From contig NZ_JACIVB010000049.1 in NCBI RefSeq assembly GCF_014145455.1, positions 1-64,000 on the forward strand: a DNA stretch of 64,000 bases. The letters are read 5' to 3'. Every line of letters begins with the position of its first letter. Positions within the stretch are counted from its first letter, which is position 1. The position numbers and the translations under genes were made by a program. Origin of the DNA: Limosilactobacillus rudii. Lineage in GTDB: Bacteria; Bacillota; Bacilli; Lactobacillales; Lactobacillaceae. Shown here one piece after another: positions 32,884 through 41,346 of this stretch. Below the pieces are notes generated by a model, which worked only from the letters and a program-made list of their open reading frames with translations, was not told where the DNA came from and searched no databases.

Positions 32884-33435
32884 ATGTGGGACGTTATAGG
32901 AACCGGGCTTATAGCTGGAGTAATTGCAGCGTTAGTTAATGTTTTGGTAGCAAAGTGGAGCAATCAAACTCAAAGGGAGACTACAAAAATGTTAAATCTA
33001 GAGAAAACAAATGAAGTTACGTTAGAGTGGAACAATGAAACTCGTGAGCTTATTAGCAAATTTGTCAAAACATGTTTTCAGACTTATCAAGTCTACAATA
33101 CAGCTGATAGCTTAGTAGGACGTTTCGATGAAGCCATAAAATCAAATAGTAATGATCAAATTTTTGATAATATAACCGATGATGCAAAGACAGTAATTAA
33201 AAACTCAAATCAGACTTCGAGTGAATTATATGCACTGCAAGCTCAAATACGAATGCATTTGTATGATGACCACGATTATTTAGTAATTGATATTAATAAT
33301 CAAATTGAAAAAGTTATCGAAAAGCTGGAATCAAATAGATCTCTACCTGTAAAAGAGATCAATGATCTTATTGACTTATCACGAGAATATTTTTCCATTC
33401 AATGGGAAAGAATAAAGAATGAAAACGTCCAATAG
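32884..33435 (+). CDS. membrane-anchored helical protein, moron candidate
   Basis: 183 residues from ATG 32884 (GGGTGG upstream; TTG 32878 in frame). One N-terminal membrane segment (GTGLIAGVIAALVNVLVA), then a cytosolic helical domain with EKTNEVTLEWNNETRELISK. Its own promoter and terminator inside the late operon mark it as an insertion that may be expressed in the lysogen. The TM-plus-helical layout resembles the gene at 36,737. Phage-exclusion or host-interaction role is speculation. Confidence 0.65.
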   Translation: MWDVIGTGLIAGVIAALVNVLVAKWSNQTQRETTKMLNLEKTNEVTLEWNNETRELISKFVKTCFQTYQVYNTADSLVGRFDEAIKSNSNDQIFDNITDDAKTVIKNSNQTSSELYALQAQIRMHLYDDHDYLVIDINNQIEKVIEKLESNRSLPVKEINDLIDLSREYFSIQWERIKNENVQ

Positions 33436-33444
33436 GGCGTTTTT
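33422..33444 (+). terminator. terminator of the moron gene
   Basis: AAAACG-CC pairs with GG-CGTTTT around AATA, followed by a T-run. Confidence 0.75.
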
Positions 33445-33473
33445 ATTTTGCACAAAATTAGAAAGGAGAAGCT

Positions 33474-34703
33474 ATGCGTACACTAATAATTGATGATAAT
33501 TGGAAAGATTGGAAGTTTGGCGATACTGACGCGGTAATGACCTTTACTACTCAAAATGATGGTCAAACACCAGACTTTATCAATAAAACACTAACTTTTA
33601 AAATCGCTGATTCTGCTGCTTCAACGCCAGATAATCCTAAAGATTATGTAGCCAGTGCAGCCGGTTATGTTGAAAATAATAAGGTTCTGTTAAAGACCGA
33701 AGATGTTAAAACTCTGACACCTGGCACGTATTCTGTTGAGCTGTGGGTAATGGATAATTCAACGGAAAAGAATGCTATTTATCCATCTAAGGGCTTTGCG
33801 TTCTTTAGCATTGAACAAAATACAATGAAGGTCTCAGATATTACAAATGTACCCTCTAAGACGCTTGAAGCTATCTATGCGGACCTAATGCAACAGGTAA
33901 AGGCCATCAAGAAAGGTGCTAAGGGTGACCCAGGTAAGACACCGAAGATTGTTATGGGAGCAGTTACTAAGTTGTCGCCAGATGCTCAGCCGTCCGCAAC
34001 TTTAGTCCCGTTACAAAGTGACCCGAATACTTACACTTTGAATCTGCAAATTCCGCAAGGACAGCAAGGTAAGCAGGGTGACCCAGGACTTCCAGGGACT
34101 CCAGGTGGGCCGGGTCTTAATGGTAATGATGGATTAACTCCATCAATTGACCCTAAGTCCAAGCACTGGATGATTGGCAATACTGATACAGGAGTTATTG
34201 CAGAGGGACAAGCGGGAAAAGATGCTGATACATCTAAGTTTGTTTCTGTTGAGCAGTTTAATAGTCTGCGCCAAACAGCAAGCGACAATTCAACTGAATT
34301 AAAGACTTTGCAGGAGTCTACCAAGAGTGATTCAGAAGAACTTGATAACTTAAAAGACCAAGTCAATACGTTACAGAATTCTTCAAATCTAGCTGAACTC
34401 AAAGCACAAATTACGGCTTTACAGGCAGAAGTTAAAGCACTACAAGAAGCTAAATCTGATACTCCTAAACCAGATGAACCGGCTAAGAGTGATACGCCTG
34501 CAAAATCAGATAATGGTGACCAACCGGCTAAATCAGATACGCCGTCAAGTCCTGCTGATCCTGCTTCAAATCCTGCCAGTTCTTCAACTACTTCACCAGA
34601 TAACACACCAGCATCAAATTCATCATCTGATGCCTCGGATAATACGCCAGCTAGTTCTTCAACTGAAACGGGCGCCACACCTGGCTCTGACACAACTAAC
34701 TAA
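33474..34703 (+). CDS. BppU-like baseplate protein with collagen-like stretch
   Basis: 409 residues, ATG behind GAAAGGAG. N-terminal BppU-type domain (WKDWKFGDTDAVMTFTTQND). Gly-X-Y stretches at about 146-152 and 193-222 (GLPGTPGGPGLNGNDG) form a collagen-like triple helix; a coiled coil follows, and the last 90 residues are Ser/Pro/Asp-rich and disordered. Probably a second trimeric baseplate appendage. Confidence 0.78.
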   Translation: MRTLIIDDNWKDWKFGDTDAVMTFTTQNDGQTPDFINKTLTFKIADSAASTPDNPKDYVASAAGYVENNKVLLKTEDVKTLTPGTYSVELWVMDNSTEKNAIYPSKGFAFFSIEQNTMKVSDITNVPSKTLEAIYADLMQQVKAIKKGAKGDPGKTPKIVMGAVTKLSPDAQPSATLVPLQSDPNTYTLNLQIPQGQQGKQGDPGLPGTPGGPGLNGNDGLTPSIDPKSKHWMIGNTDTGVIAEGQAGKDADTSKFVSVEQFNSLRQTASDNSTELKTLQESTKSDSEELDNLKDQVNTLQNSSNLAELKAQITALQAEVKALQEAKSDTPKPDEPAKSDTPAKSDNGDQPAKSDTPSSPADPASNPASSSTTSPDNTPASNSSSDASDNTPASSSTETGATPGSDTTN

Positions 34704-34724
34704 TTAGTCTAGGGAGGTGAGTAA

Positions 34725-35051
34725 ATGCACTGGGTAACAGTTCACTATTTTCTAGGGTATTCGTTAGAGGACTGGGTGGCGATTCTGACAATCATCGGCT
34801 TTATTATTGCTGGTTTTCGTTGGCTGGGCAAACGCTCAAAGACAGCAATTGATAATATTGAGCATAATATTCTGGGCCCAATTTATGATGAGTTAAGTAA
34901 ACTCAACAAAAATATGGAAGTCTCTAATCGTCAATATGAAAGAGCCAATGAACGTCTGCAAGCGGGAGATAAGAAGTTTATTCGCCACGACGAACAATTA
35001 AAAGACCATGAACGCCGAATTACAAACTTGGAAAGAGGTAGTCATAAATGA
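34725..35051 (+). CDS. XhlA-like small membrane protein of the lysis module
   Basis: 108 residues, ATG behind GGGAGGTGAG. Membrane segment at residues 16-35 (DWVAILTIIGFIIAGFRWLG), then a long charged coiled coil (ERANERLQAGDKKFIRHDEQ). Similar proteins (haemolysin XhlA type) cooperate with the holin. Overlaps the holin gene by 4 nt. Confidence 0.7.
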   Translation: MHWVTVHYFLGYSLEDWVAILTIIGFIIAGFRWLGKRSKTAIDNIEHNILGPIYDELSKLNKNMEVSNRQYERANERLQAGDKKFIRHDEQLKDHERRITNLERGSHK

Positions 35052-35383
35052 AACTAAAACAAATAATCAAGAAGAAGTTCTTAAACGCAGACGGTACAAT
35101 CAACAAAACGGTTGTAGCGTCTTTTATTACCCTGTTAATCGTCTTAATTCAACAAGCAATGCAAGCTTGCGGTTTCTCTTACGGTCACTGGGACCAAGTA
35201 GCAGCTATCATTAACACTATCTTAACTATTCTTGGTCTATGCGGATTTGTCGAAGGTAACGGTGAGGTCCATACAACCATAGATACTAACTCAATTAAGC
35301 TAAATGCAGACAACGTGACTTTTAGTGGAAAGAGCTTCATTCCAAATCAATCTGGTAAGGAGGATAACGTTAATGAAGAATAA
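35048..35383 (+). CDS. holin, phi-LC3 type
   Basis: 111 residues. Two membrane segments (VASFITLLIVLIQQAMQACG and VAAIINTILTILGLCGFV) separated by a short turn, as in phi-LC3 holins that form the lysis pore. The C-terminal 30 residues are unusual: KLNADNVTFSGKSFIP resembles KLYLDASSVVFSGRAFIP of the tail fibre. Overlaps the endolysin start. Confidence 0.82.
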   Translation: MKLKQIIKKKFLNADGTINKTVVASFITLLIVLIQQAMQACGFSYGHWDQVAAIINTILTILGLCGFVEGNGEVHTTIDTNSIKLNADNVTFSGKSFIPNQSGKEDNVNEE

Positions 35384-36608
35384 ATCATTTAAGAAAGCTA
35401 AGAACTTAGCACTAGCAACAATTGCTGGTGCTTTTTTAGTAGGTGCAACTACTACTGTAAAGGCTAATAGCACTAATGATGCTGGCTCAACAGTAACTTG
35501 GAAGAACGCTGATGGCCAGCAGTTGAAAGATAATTGGTTGTACAAGTATGGCAATCTTTATTACTTCAACAAAGAAGGTTACCGTTTGACCAATAAGGCA
35601 CAGAAGATTGATGGCAATACTTATTACTTTGGCAAAGGCGGAGAAATGGTTCGCAATGGATTTAATACTCGTGATGGGGCAACTTACTACTACGATGCTA
35701 ACGGTAATCAAGTAAGCAACTATTTTTATAACAACTGGGGTAACACCTACTATTTCGGTAAAGACGGCAAGCGTTATACCAATCAGTTCTATACTAACTG
35801 GGGACGGACTTATTACTTTGGTCCTGATGGTGCTCGCTGGAATGATCGATTCTATCATAATTGGGGACACACGTATTACTTCGGCGTTGATGGAGCACGG
35901 TACACTAACCAGTTCTATAACAACTGGGGTAACACCTATTATTTTGGTAGTGATGGTGCCTTAGTAACTAATCAGGATATTACGATTAACGGTGTAAAGT
36001 ATCATGCTGATAGTCAGGGTGTTCTGACTTCTGAAAGTGCGAATGCCTTTACACCGTCACAAATCAACCACACCTACGACCTCGCTAGTTGGGAAGGAAG
36101 CAGTCAACCAGCCATCAATGACTACATCATCATGCACGATGTCGGTGCTGAAAGTGGGGCTGCTGCTAACGCTAACTACCTCCACAATAACTGGCAGTCA
36201 GCCTACACACAATTTGTTGTCGGTGACGGTGGCCAAGTCTTTGAGGTCGGCGAACCAGGTTATGTTTCTTGGGGTGCCTTGAACGCTAACCCATATAGCC
36301 CATGCCAGATTGAACTTGGTCGGACATACAATCGTGAACAATTCATTAAAGATTACACGACTTACATTAACGTAGCCCGTTACTACGCTAAACAATACGG
36401 TATTCCGCTAACACTTGACGCAGGGGGTGCAGGAACTCCCGGTGTTAAGACGCACAACTGGGTAACTGAAAATATTGGTGGCTCACACGTTGATCCATAC
36501 GGTTACTTGGCAAGCTGGGGAATTAACTATAACCAATTCGCTAATGATATTGCCAATGGTGTTAAACCTCAACAACTCAATTCAGTTGTTTATTCACAGC
36601 GTCAATAA
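35373..36608 (+). CDS. endolysin: secreted N-acetylmuramoyl-L-alanine amidase with N-terminal binding repeats
   Basis: 411 residues from ATG 35373 (AAGGAGG upstream). Signal peptide at 1-35 (KKAKNLALATIAGAFLVGAT, then TTVKANS). Residues 45-225 hold about six aromatic repeats (W-G-x-T-Y-Y-F-G, DGxRYTNQFY), glucan/choline-binding-like. An Amidase_2 domain spans about 230-400 with YIIMHDVG (zinc His) and GGSHVDPYGYL (second His). A Sec signal means export without the holin. The order binding-repeats first, catalytic domain last is the reverse of most endolysins. Confidence 0.88.
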   Translation: MKNKSFKKAKNLALATIAGAFLVGATTTVKANSTNDAGSTVTWKNADGQQLKDNWLYKYGNLYYFNKEGYRLTNKAQKIDGNTYYFGKGGEMVRNGFNTRDGATYYYDANGNQVSNYFYNNWGNTYYFGKDGKRYTNQFYTNWGRTYYFGPDGARWNDRFYHNWGHTYYFGVDGARYTNQFYNNWGNTYYFGSDGALVTNQDITINGVKYHADSQGVLTSESANAFTPSQINHTYDLASWEGSSQPAINDYIIMHDVGAESGAAANANYLHNNWQSAYTQFVVGDGGQVFEVGEPGYVSWGALNANPYSPCQIELGRTYNREQFIKDYTTYINVARYYAKQYGIPLTLDAGGAGTPGVKTHNWVTENIGGSHVDPYGYLASWGINYNQFANDIANGVKPQQLNSVVYSQRQ

Positions 36609-36622
36609 TTGAATATAAATGA

Positions 36623-36671
36623 AGCCCTAGTGGTTGTTGCATTTTCTGTAACTCCCACTAGGGCTTTTTTT
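36623..36671 (+). terminator. late operon terminator
   Basis: AGCCCTAGTGG pairs with CCACTAGGGCT (11 bp), followed by T7. Strong. Confidence 0.9.
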
Positions 36672-36736
36672 ACATATTGAAATAGTTGTTCTTATCAACT
36701 AGAGTAATAATATAGTTTTATGTGGGAGTTTAATAA

Positions 36737-37444
36737 ATGAAGAAAAATAAAGAGATTGAAAAATTATTTGATTGTAAATTAATTATAACGAGTGAGTATG
36801 CTGAGAAGGAAAAAAAGCTTCATATTTCAATTTACTATATTTTAGTAATTTTAATTATTGTTGGACTAATAATAGTTAATTATTCTTCACCCAATAACAT
36901 ATTTTTTGATAAGAATGGTAGTTTTCAATGGATTGGAGTAACCTCAATCATTGCTCTGTTTACTTTTGTTTATTCAATCTATTCTACTAATAAAAAGAAT
37001 AAGTACGATGTTATTTCGAAAGAACGCATTCGCTGGATTAACGAAATTAAGCAGCAGGTAGCAGAACTTTTAGTATCTCTTAATAAGTACTATGATATAG
37101 TTCAAAATTGTGGAAACAAAAATATTTTAGAACCGGATTCCCAAAAGAGACAATTGTTGAAAGATAAGTATCACGATGAGGCTAATAGCTTAATAGAAGA
37201 TATAGATTTAAAAGTTGAGATTTTATTAATGTCGTTTGCTGATAATGTTGATAATAAGCAAATGATTGATAGTATCAATAATACTTCTGCGTGGGTTAAT
37301 TCATTTAATAAATATTGGACATGGAGAGAAAACGCTCCATTTTCTGTTGAGTTTTCTTTTGATGATATTCCAATTCATAACTTAAGAACTGTTTCAAGAG
37401 ATTATTTAATTCGTGAATGGCATAGGGCACAAAGAGGAGAGTGA
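36737..37444 (+). CDS. two-TM membrane protein at prophage end, moron candidate
   Basis: 235 residues, ATG behind GGGAG. Two membrane segments (YYILVILIIVGLIIVNY, then SIIALFTFVYSIYS) and a cytosolic helical domain starting KERIRWINEIKQQVAELLVSLNKYY. It lies behind the lysis terminator, so it is transcribed separately, and is AT-richer than the late genes. Last gene of the prophage before chromosomal DNA. Candidate lysogenic-conversion or phage-exclusion gene; function not known. Confidence 0.65.
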   Translation: MKKNKEIEKLFDCKLIITSEYAEKEKKLHISIYYILVILIIVGLIIVNYSSPNNIFFDKNGSFQWIGVTSIIALFTFVYSIYSTNKKNKYDVISKERIRWINEIKQQVAELLVSLNKYYDIVQNCGNKNILEPDSQKRQLLKDKYHDEANSLIEDIDLKVEILLMSFADNVDNKQMIDSINNTSAWVNSFNKYWTWRENAPFSVEFSFDDIPIHNLRTVSRDYLIREWHRAQRGE

Positions 37445-37758
37445 CTTGTCGGGTCATAATTAGATGTAATATTTGTGATATGTTTTTAGCATTTTAAAAA
37501 GCTCCGTACATTGTAATGAAAAGTAACCTATTAATCTATAAGGCCATTTTATGCAGCGAAAATCTCTACCTATTTATCTGTAATTTATGCTATACTAACG
37601 AAGAACAAAACAATCAGCTTATAGAGGAATAGTAGCTTTGGTTAACTATTCCTCTATTCTTTAAGTAGAGAATCTGAGGGGGGCACTGAGGGGGCAAAAC
37701 TTGTGGAAAATTGCGGTTAATTACGGAAAACTGTGGAAAATTATAAAGGCTAAAAGCG
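37445..37758. other. prophage-chromosome junction region without genes
   Basis: About 310 nt with no protein gene and no tRNA. A TATACT box near 37,602 precedes a 13-bp perfect hairpin (37,621-37,657). The imperfect direct repeat CTGAGGGGGGCA / CTGAGGGGGCA (about 37,674-37,696) and the repeated GTGGAAAATT (37,703; 37,733) follow. The attachment core should lie here, but its partner is outside the window. Confidence 0.5.
37621..37657. terminator. 13-bp perfect hairpin, terminator-like
   Basis: ATAGAGGAATAGT pairs with ACTATTCCTCTAT around an 11-nt loop, followed by TCTTTAAG, a weak U-tract. May end a short RNA starting behind the TATACT box. Confidence 0.5.
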
Positions 37759-37787
37759 TTGACATCATAAAGGAAAGCCAGTATCAT
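37759..37787 (+). promoter_or_regulatory. ribU promoter
   Basis: TTGACA, 17-nt spacer, TATCAT, directly upstream of the FMN riboswitch. Confidence 0.8.
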
Positions 37788-37814
37788 AGGAAATGAATTA
37801 AATAAAAACGTTTG

Positions 37815-37932
37815 TCTTCAAGGCGTGGTGAAATTCCCGACCGGCGGTGACAGCCCGCAACCTGCTGCTATTTATGCAGTGGCTGACCTAGTGTGATTCT
37901 AGGGCCGACAGTATAGTCTGGTATAAAGAAGA
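37815..37932 (+). promoter_or_regulatory. FMN riboswitch (RFN element)
   Basis: The conserved RFN blocks are visible: TCTTCAAGGCGTGGTGAAATT, CCCGACCGGCGGTGACAGCCC, then GGCTGACCTAGTG, TTCTAGGGCCGACAGT and ATAGTCTGG. It senses FMN and controls the following terminator and ribU. Confidence 0.95.
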
Positions 37933-37962
37933 TTTCTGTATTAAATAACTACAAAGTTTATT

Positions 37963-38002
37963 GCGTTGCTGACAAACCTGTAAGTGTCAGTAGCGCTTTT
38001 TT
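37963..38002 (+). terminator. riboswitch-controlled terminator
   Basis: GCGTTGCTGACA pairs with TGTCAGTAGCGC, followed by T6. It lies between the aptamer and ribU, so FMN binding should favour it. Confidence 0.88.
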
Positions 38003-38048
38003 AATACAGGATGCCAAATGGAGACAATCTCAATTGGAGGTTGTTATT

Positions 38049-38627
38049 ATGACAGTGACGCATCAACGTATTCAGCGCTTGGTTGGAATAGCATGTTTAA
38101 GTGCCTTAGCATTTATCTTAATGTTTTTTGAATTTCCAATTCTACCAATGGCACCTTACCTTAAATTGGATTTTTCTGATGTTCCGGTACTATTAGGTGG
38201 GTACATTTATGGACCAGTTGGCGGAGTTATTATTGCACTATTAAAATGTTTAATTCATGGAATGGTTCATGGGTTTTCTCCCGCAGAATTGATTGGTATT
38301 TTCAGTGATTTTCTGTCTGCGTTAGCGATGCTTTTACCATTTTGCTGGGTATGGCATCATCAGGAGTGGAGTAAGAAGAAGCAGGCTATTACGGGAATTA
38401 TTTTAAGTACAGTTATTTTAACAACTGTAATGTCATTGTTAAATCTATGGGTTCTTACACCGTTATATATGGCTGTTTGGAACTGGAAATCTACTTTACC
38501 AGTAGCACAGTTGGTGGCAATTGGCGTTCTTCCATTTAATATAATCAAGGGATTAGTAGTAACAATAGTTTATGTGATTATTGCTGATCGATTACAGTCG
38601 TGGCTTGATCATCATCGCACGCTATAA
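38049..38627 (+). CDS. ribU: riboflavin transporter, ECF S component RibU
   Basis: 192 residues from ATG 38049 (GGAGG upstream; a TTG at 38034 overlaps that site). About six membrane segments. PILPMAPYLKLDFSDVPVLL and YGPVGGVIIALLKCLIHG are typical of RibU proteins, which take up riboflavin with the shared energising module. The FMN riboswitch directly upstream confirms the substrate. Confidence 0.93.
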   Translation: MTVTHQRIQRLVGIACLSALAFILMFFEFPILPMAPYLKLDFSDVPVLLGGYIYGPVGGVIIALLKCLIHGMVHGFSPAELIGIFSDFLSALAMLLPFCWVWHHQEWSKKKQAITGIILSTVILTTVMSLLNLWVLTPLYMAVWNWKSTLPVAQLVAIGVLPFNIIKGLVVTIVYVIIADRLQSWLDHHRTL

Positions 38628-38687
38628 AATTAAAAGTTAGGTTGGAGGAGTGTGAAAAAGAAGTCATTGTCACGCTCTTACAAGTAC

Positions 38688-38738
38688 AAATGAGCTTCAG
38701 AGTTCGGTTTTACCGGCACTGGGGCTCATTTCCTTTTA
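38688..38738 (+). terminator. ribU terminator
   Basis: AAATGAGC pairs with GCTCATTT, with CGGT/ACCG inside the loop, followed by CCTTTT. Confidence 0.75.
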
Positions 38739-38808
38739 GAAAAAATTAAAATTTATGCTAGTATTTTTAAATAAAATACGTATATAGATATATAGGAGGG
38801 GGTAAAAA

Positions 38809-39834
38809 GTGACAAATTTATTGCGTTTTTTTAGCTATCATCAACCACGACGAATAAGGGTAATTGAAAATACACTTTGTAGTCGTCGGACAGTCGCAAC
38901 ACTCTTCTGGGCCCGCCAATATGATATTCTAAAATGGTTAGGAGCTTATCGATCACTTACGCGGCATGAATTTAACGACCTTATTGATGAGCTTGTTCAT
39001 ACAAAAATTTTAACGTTAAATGATAAATCAGAAGCGAAGTTGACTGAAAAAGGAGCTGCTATTTTGAAGAAGGAAGAAGCTGATCGATATGAGCCTGCTT
39101 TTTTTGATTGGTATTGGTTAGCAAATACTCATCGGGTGGTGCAACGGTTATTATTAGCAGTACAGGTTGCATCGGAATACTCCTATCATCAAAATAAATA
39201 TGCACCGCTTACTATCCCACTAGGAGAGATGCAAGTAGTCAAACAATGGTTTCGCAATAATTATCAATATGATCTTACCAATAGGCTGTATTTAGACTTA
39301 CAGCGTTTAGGAAAAGCATTAGATAGTGAAGATCCGCGGTTAGCAACTGATCTTTTTAATTCATTAATTGGTTATAAAAAAGCAGGGTGGACACCTAATC
39401 AAGCAGCAGCTAATTTAAAGTTGTCATTGGAGGATATTCAATTTTTAAGGCATGATGAAATGTTAGCGGTAAGTGCTTATGCTCGTAATTTTCCCGGTCC
39501 ACTCCAACAATTATTAGGTCCGCTCTTAAGGACGAGTCCTTTGAATCGGAGTGCTGAGATAACCTATAATCTTTATGCTCAAGGGCAAGAAATTGAACAA
39601 ATTTCTCAAAGAAGGCGTTTAAAGCAGAATACAATTCAAGAGCACTTATTAGAAGCAGCAATCTTAATACCTGAAAAGGTAAATTGGAATAGATTCCTTC
39701 CAGAGGATAAAAGAATTATTCTTGGAAAAGCTTACGAAGGGGTGCCAACAACTTGGAAATTTAATGAAAACGTGTCAAGCTTTTATGAATTTCGACTATA
39801 TCAAATATATCAAGGAGTAGTAAATGAAGAGTAG
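38809..39834 (+). CDS. ypbB: YpbB-like helix-turn-helix protein, recQ partner
   Basis: 341 residues, GTG start behind GGAGGGGG. The C-terminal part (LYAQGQEIEQISQRRRLKQN, TIQEHLLEAAIL) is the helix-turn-helix domain found also in helicase C-termini. In Firmicutes this gene precedes the short recQ (recS). The 11-nt overlap with recQ indicates coupled translation and joint function in DNA repair. Confidence 0.8.
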   Translation: MTNLLRFFSYHQPRRIRVIENTLCSRRTVATLFWARQYDILKWLGAYRSLTRHEFNDLIDELVHTKILTLNDKSEAKLTEKGAAILKKEEADRYEPAFFDWYWLANTHRVVQRLLLAVQVASEYSYHQNKYAPLTIPLGEMQVVKQWFRNNYQYDLTNRLYLDLQRLGKALDSEDPRLATDLFNSLIGYKKAGWTPNQAAANLKLSLEDIQFLRHDEMLAVSAYARNFPGPLQQLLGPLLRTSPLNRSAEITYNLYAQGQEIEQISQRRRLKQNTIQEHLLEAAILIPEKVNWNRFLPEDKRIILGKAYEGVPTTWKFNENVSSFYEFRLYQIYQGVVNEE

Positions 39835-41263
39835 GCAGGAGCTTTTACGGATTCTAAAAAAGCAATTTGGCTTTAATAGTTTCCGACCTGGTCAAGAAGA
39901 AACTATTATCAAATTATTGGCTGGTGAAGACGTACTAACTGTTTTGCCGACTGGGGCAGGAAAGTCATTGTTGTATCAATTACCGGCGTATTTATTAACA
40001 GGGACAGTTATAATAGTTTCTCCTTTAATATCGCTTATGCAGGATCAAGTTGATCGTCTGCACCGTCAAGGCGAAAAAAGGGTTGTAATGTTAAACAGCC
40101 AGCTTGTAGGAGCAGAAAGAACAGCAGTATTAAAAAGATTGCAATCATTTAAATTTGTTTTTACTTCCCCAGAAATGCTTGATAATGATAATGTTTTAAC
40201 CGCTTTTAATAACGTAGATGTGGCGATGCTAGTTATTGATGAGGCACATTGTATTTCACAATGGGGCCCTGATTTTCGTCCTGAGTATTTACTGCTAAAA
40301 GATGTTCGTCAACAATTAGGCAAACCAACTACATTAATGTTAACAGCAACGGCAACGCCACGAATTCGGCAGGATATACAAGCAAAAATGGGAATAAATG
40401 ATGCACAACAAATAGTTGAATCCGTTGATCGTCCGAACATATTCCTTGCGGTGCAAAAAGTATATCGCCAACAGGAAAAGGACGAGGAACTATTGCGCCT
40501 AGTTCAAAAGTTTAAGGGTCCAGGAATTATATATTTTGCAAGCCGTAAAATGGCTTCGCAGATGGCAGAATGGCTTGCAGAACGAACTGGCTTAAATATT
40601 GCTGCATATCATGCTGGAATTACTGCAATAGATCGCTTTCAAATCCAACGACAATTTATGGCAAACGAGTTACAGGTTATTTGTGCAACAAGTGCATTTG
40701 GGATGGGAATTGATAAAAATGATGTCCGCTTTGTAATCCATTACCATTTACCGAATAATTTAGAAAATTATTTACAAGAGATTGGACGTGCCGGTCGTGA
40801 TGGCAAGCAAAGCTTAGCGGTTCTATTATATGCGGATGGAGATGAGATGATTCAGCGGCAATTAACAAGTATTGATATTCCTCCTGTCGAATTGTTGCAG
40901 CAGATAAAAGAGCATAGATTATCATCCGTAGTTTTAGGTGAACAAGCTGAACTTTTTAATTTTTATTTGGCCCATCATTCGTCGCCTGAACAGATAGTTA
41001 GCATTTTTAAGCATCGAAAATACCAAATGGAACAGGAATTGCAAGAGATGCTGGGATATATAAATAATCGGGGATGTCGTCGCAAATATTTATTGACTTA
41101 TTTTGGTGAGCAATTATCAACAAATAAGGAAAACTGTTGTGATTTTGATAAAGAAGAATGGCAAACAGAAATTGACCTCCCTGCTAGTAAGTTGGTAACA
41201 AAACCAAAAAAATTGGATTGGCAGGAACAATTGAAATTATTGCTAAACATTGATGAAAATTAA
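39824..41263 (+). CDS. recQ: ATP-dependent DNA helicase RecQ (short, RecS type)
   Basis: 479 residues. Motif 0 FGFNSFRPGQEE; Walker A TGAGKS; DEAH box DEAHCISQWGPDF; motif III TATATPR; motif VI QEIGRAGRDG; zinc-binding Cys near the end (CRRKYLL...ENCCDFD). It lacks the winged-helix and HRDC domains of long RecQ, as in Bacillus RecS. Unwinds DNA in recombination and fork repair. Confidence 0.93.
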   Translation: MKSRQELLRILKKQFGFNSFRPGQEETIIKLLAGEDVLTVLPTGAGKSLLYQLPAYLLTGTVIIVSPLISLMQDQVDRLHRQGEKRVVMLNSQLVGAERTAVLKRLQSFKFVFTSPEMLDNDNVLTAFNNVDVAMLVIDEAHCISQWGPDFRPEYLLLKDVRQQLGKPTTLMLTATATPRIRQDIQAKMGINDAQQIVESVDRPNIFLAVQKVYRQQEKDEELLRLVQKFKGPGIIYFASRKMASQMAEWLAERTGLNIAAYHAGITAIDRFQIQRQFMANELQVICATSAFGMGIDKNDVRFVIHYHLPNNLENYLQEIGRAGRDGKQSLAVLLYADGDEMIQRQLTSIDIPPVELLQQIKEHRLSSVVLGEQAELFNFYLAHHSSPEQIVSIFKHRKYQMEQELQEMLGYINNRGCRRKYLLTYFGEQLSTNKENCCDFDKEEWQTEIDLPASKLVTKPKKLDWQEQLKLLLNIDEN

Positions 41264-41346
41264 AGTTTAGTGTTGTTGCTAGACAATCATTAAAAGTTTG
41301 CGATACAATCAGATTGTTAAATTCTAAATAAGGAGGCATGATTATT

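Noticed and set aside
34031-34693. 220-codon open frame on the minus strand
   Set aside because: It is the shadow of the Ser/Asp/Pro-rich end of the collagen-like baseplate gene; the sequence is low-complexity and has no ribosome site.
37445-37758. tRNA gene as attachment target
   Set aside because: No cloverleaf or T-loop sequence found.
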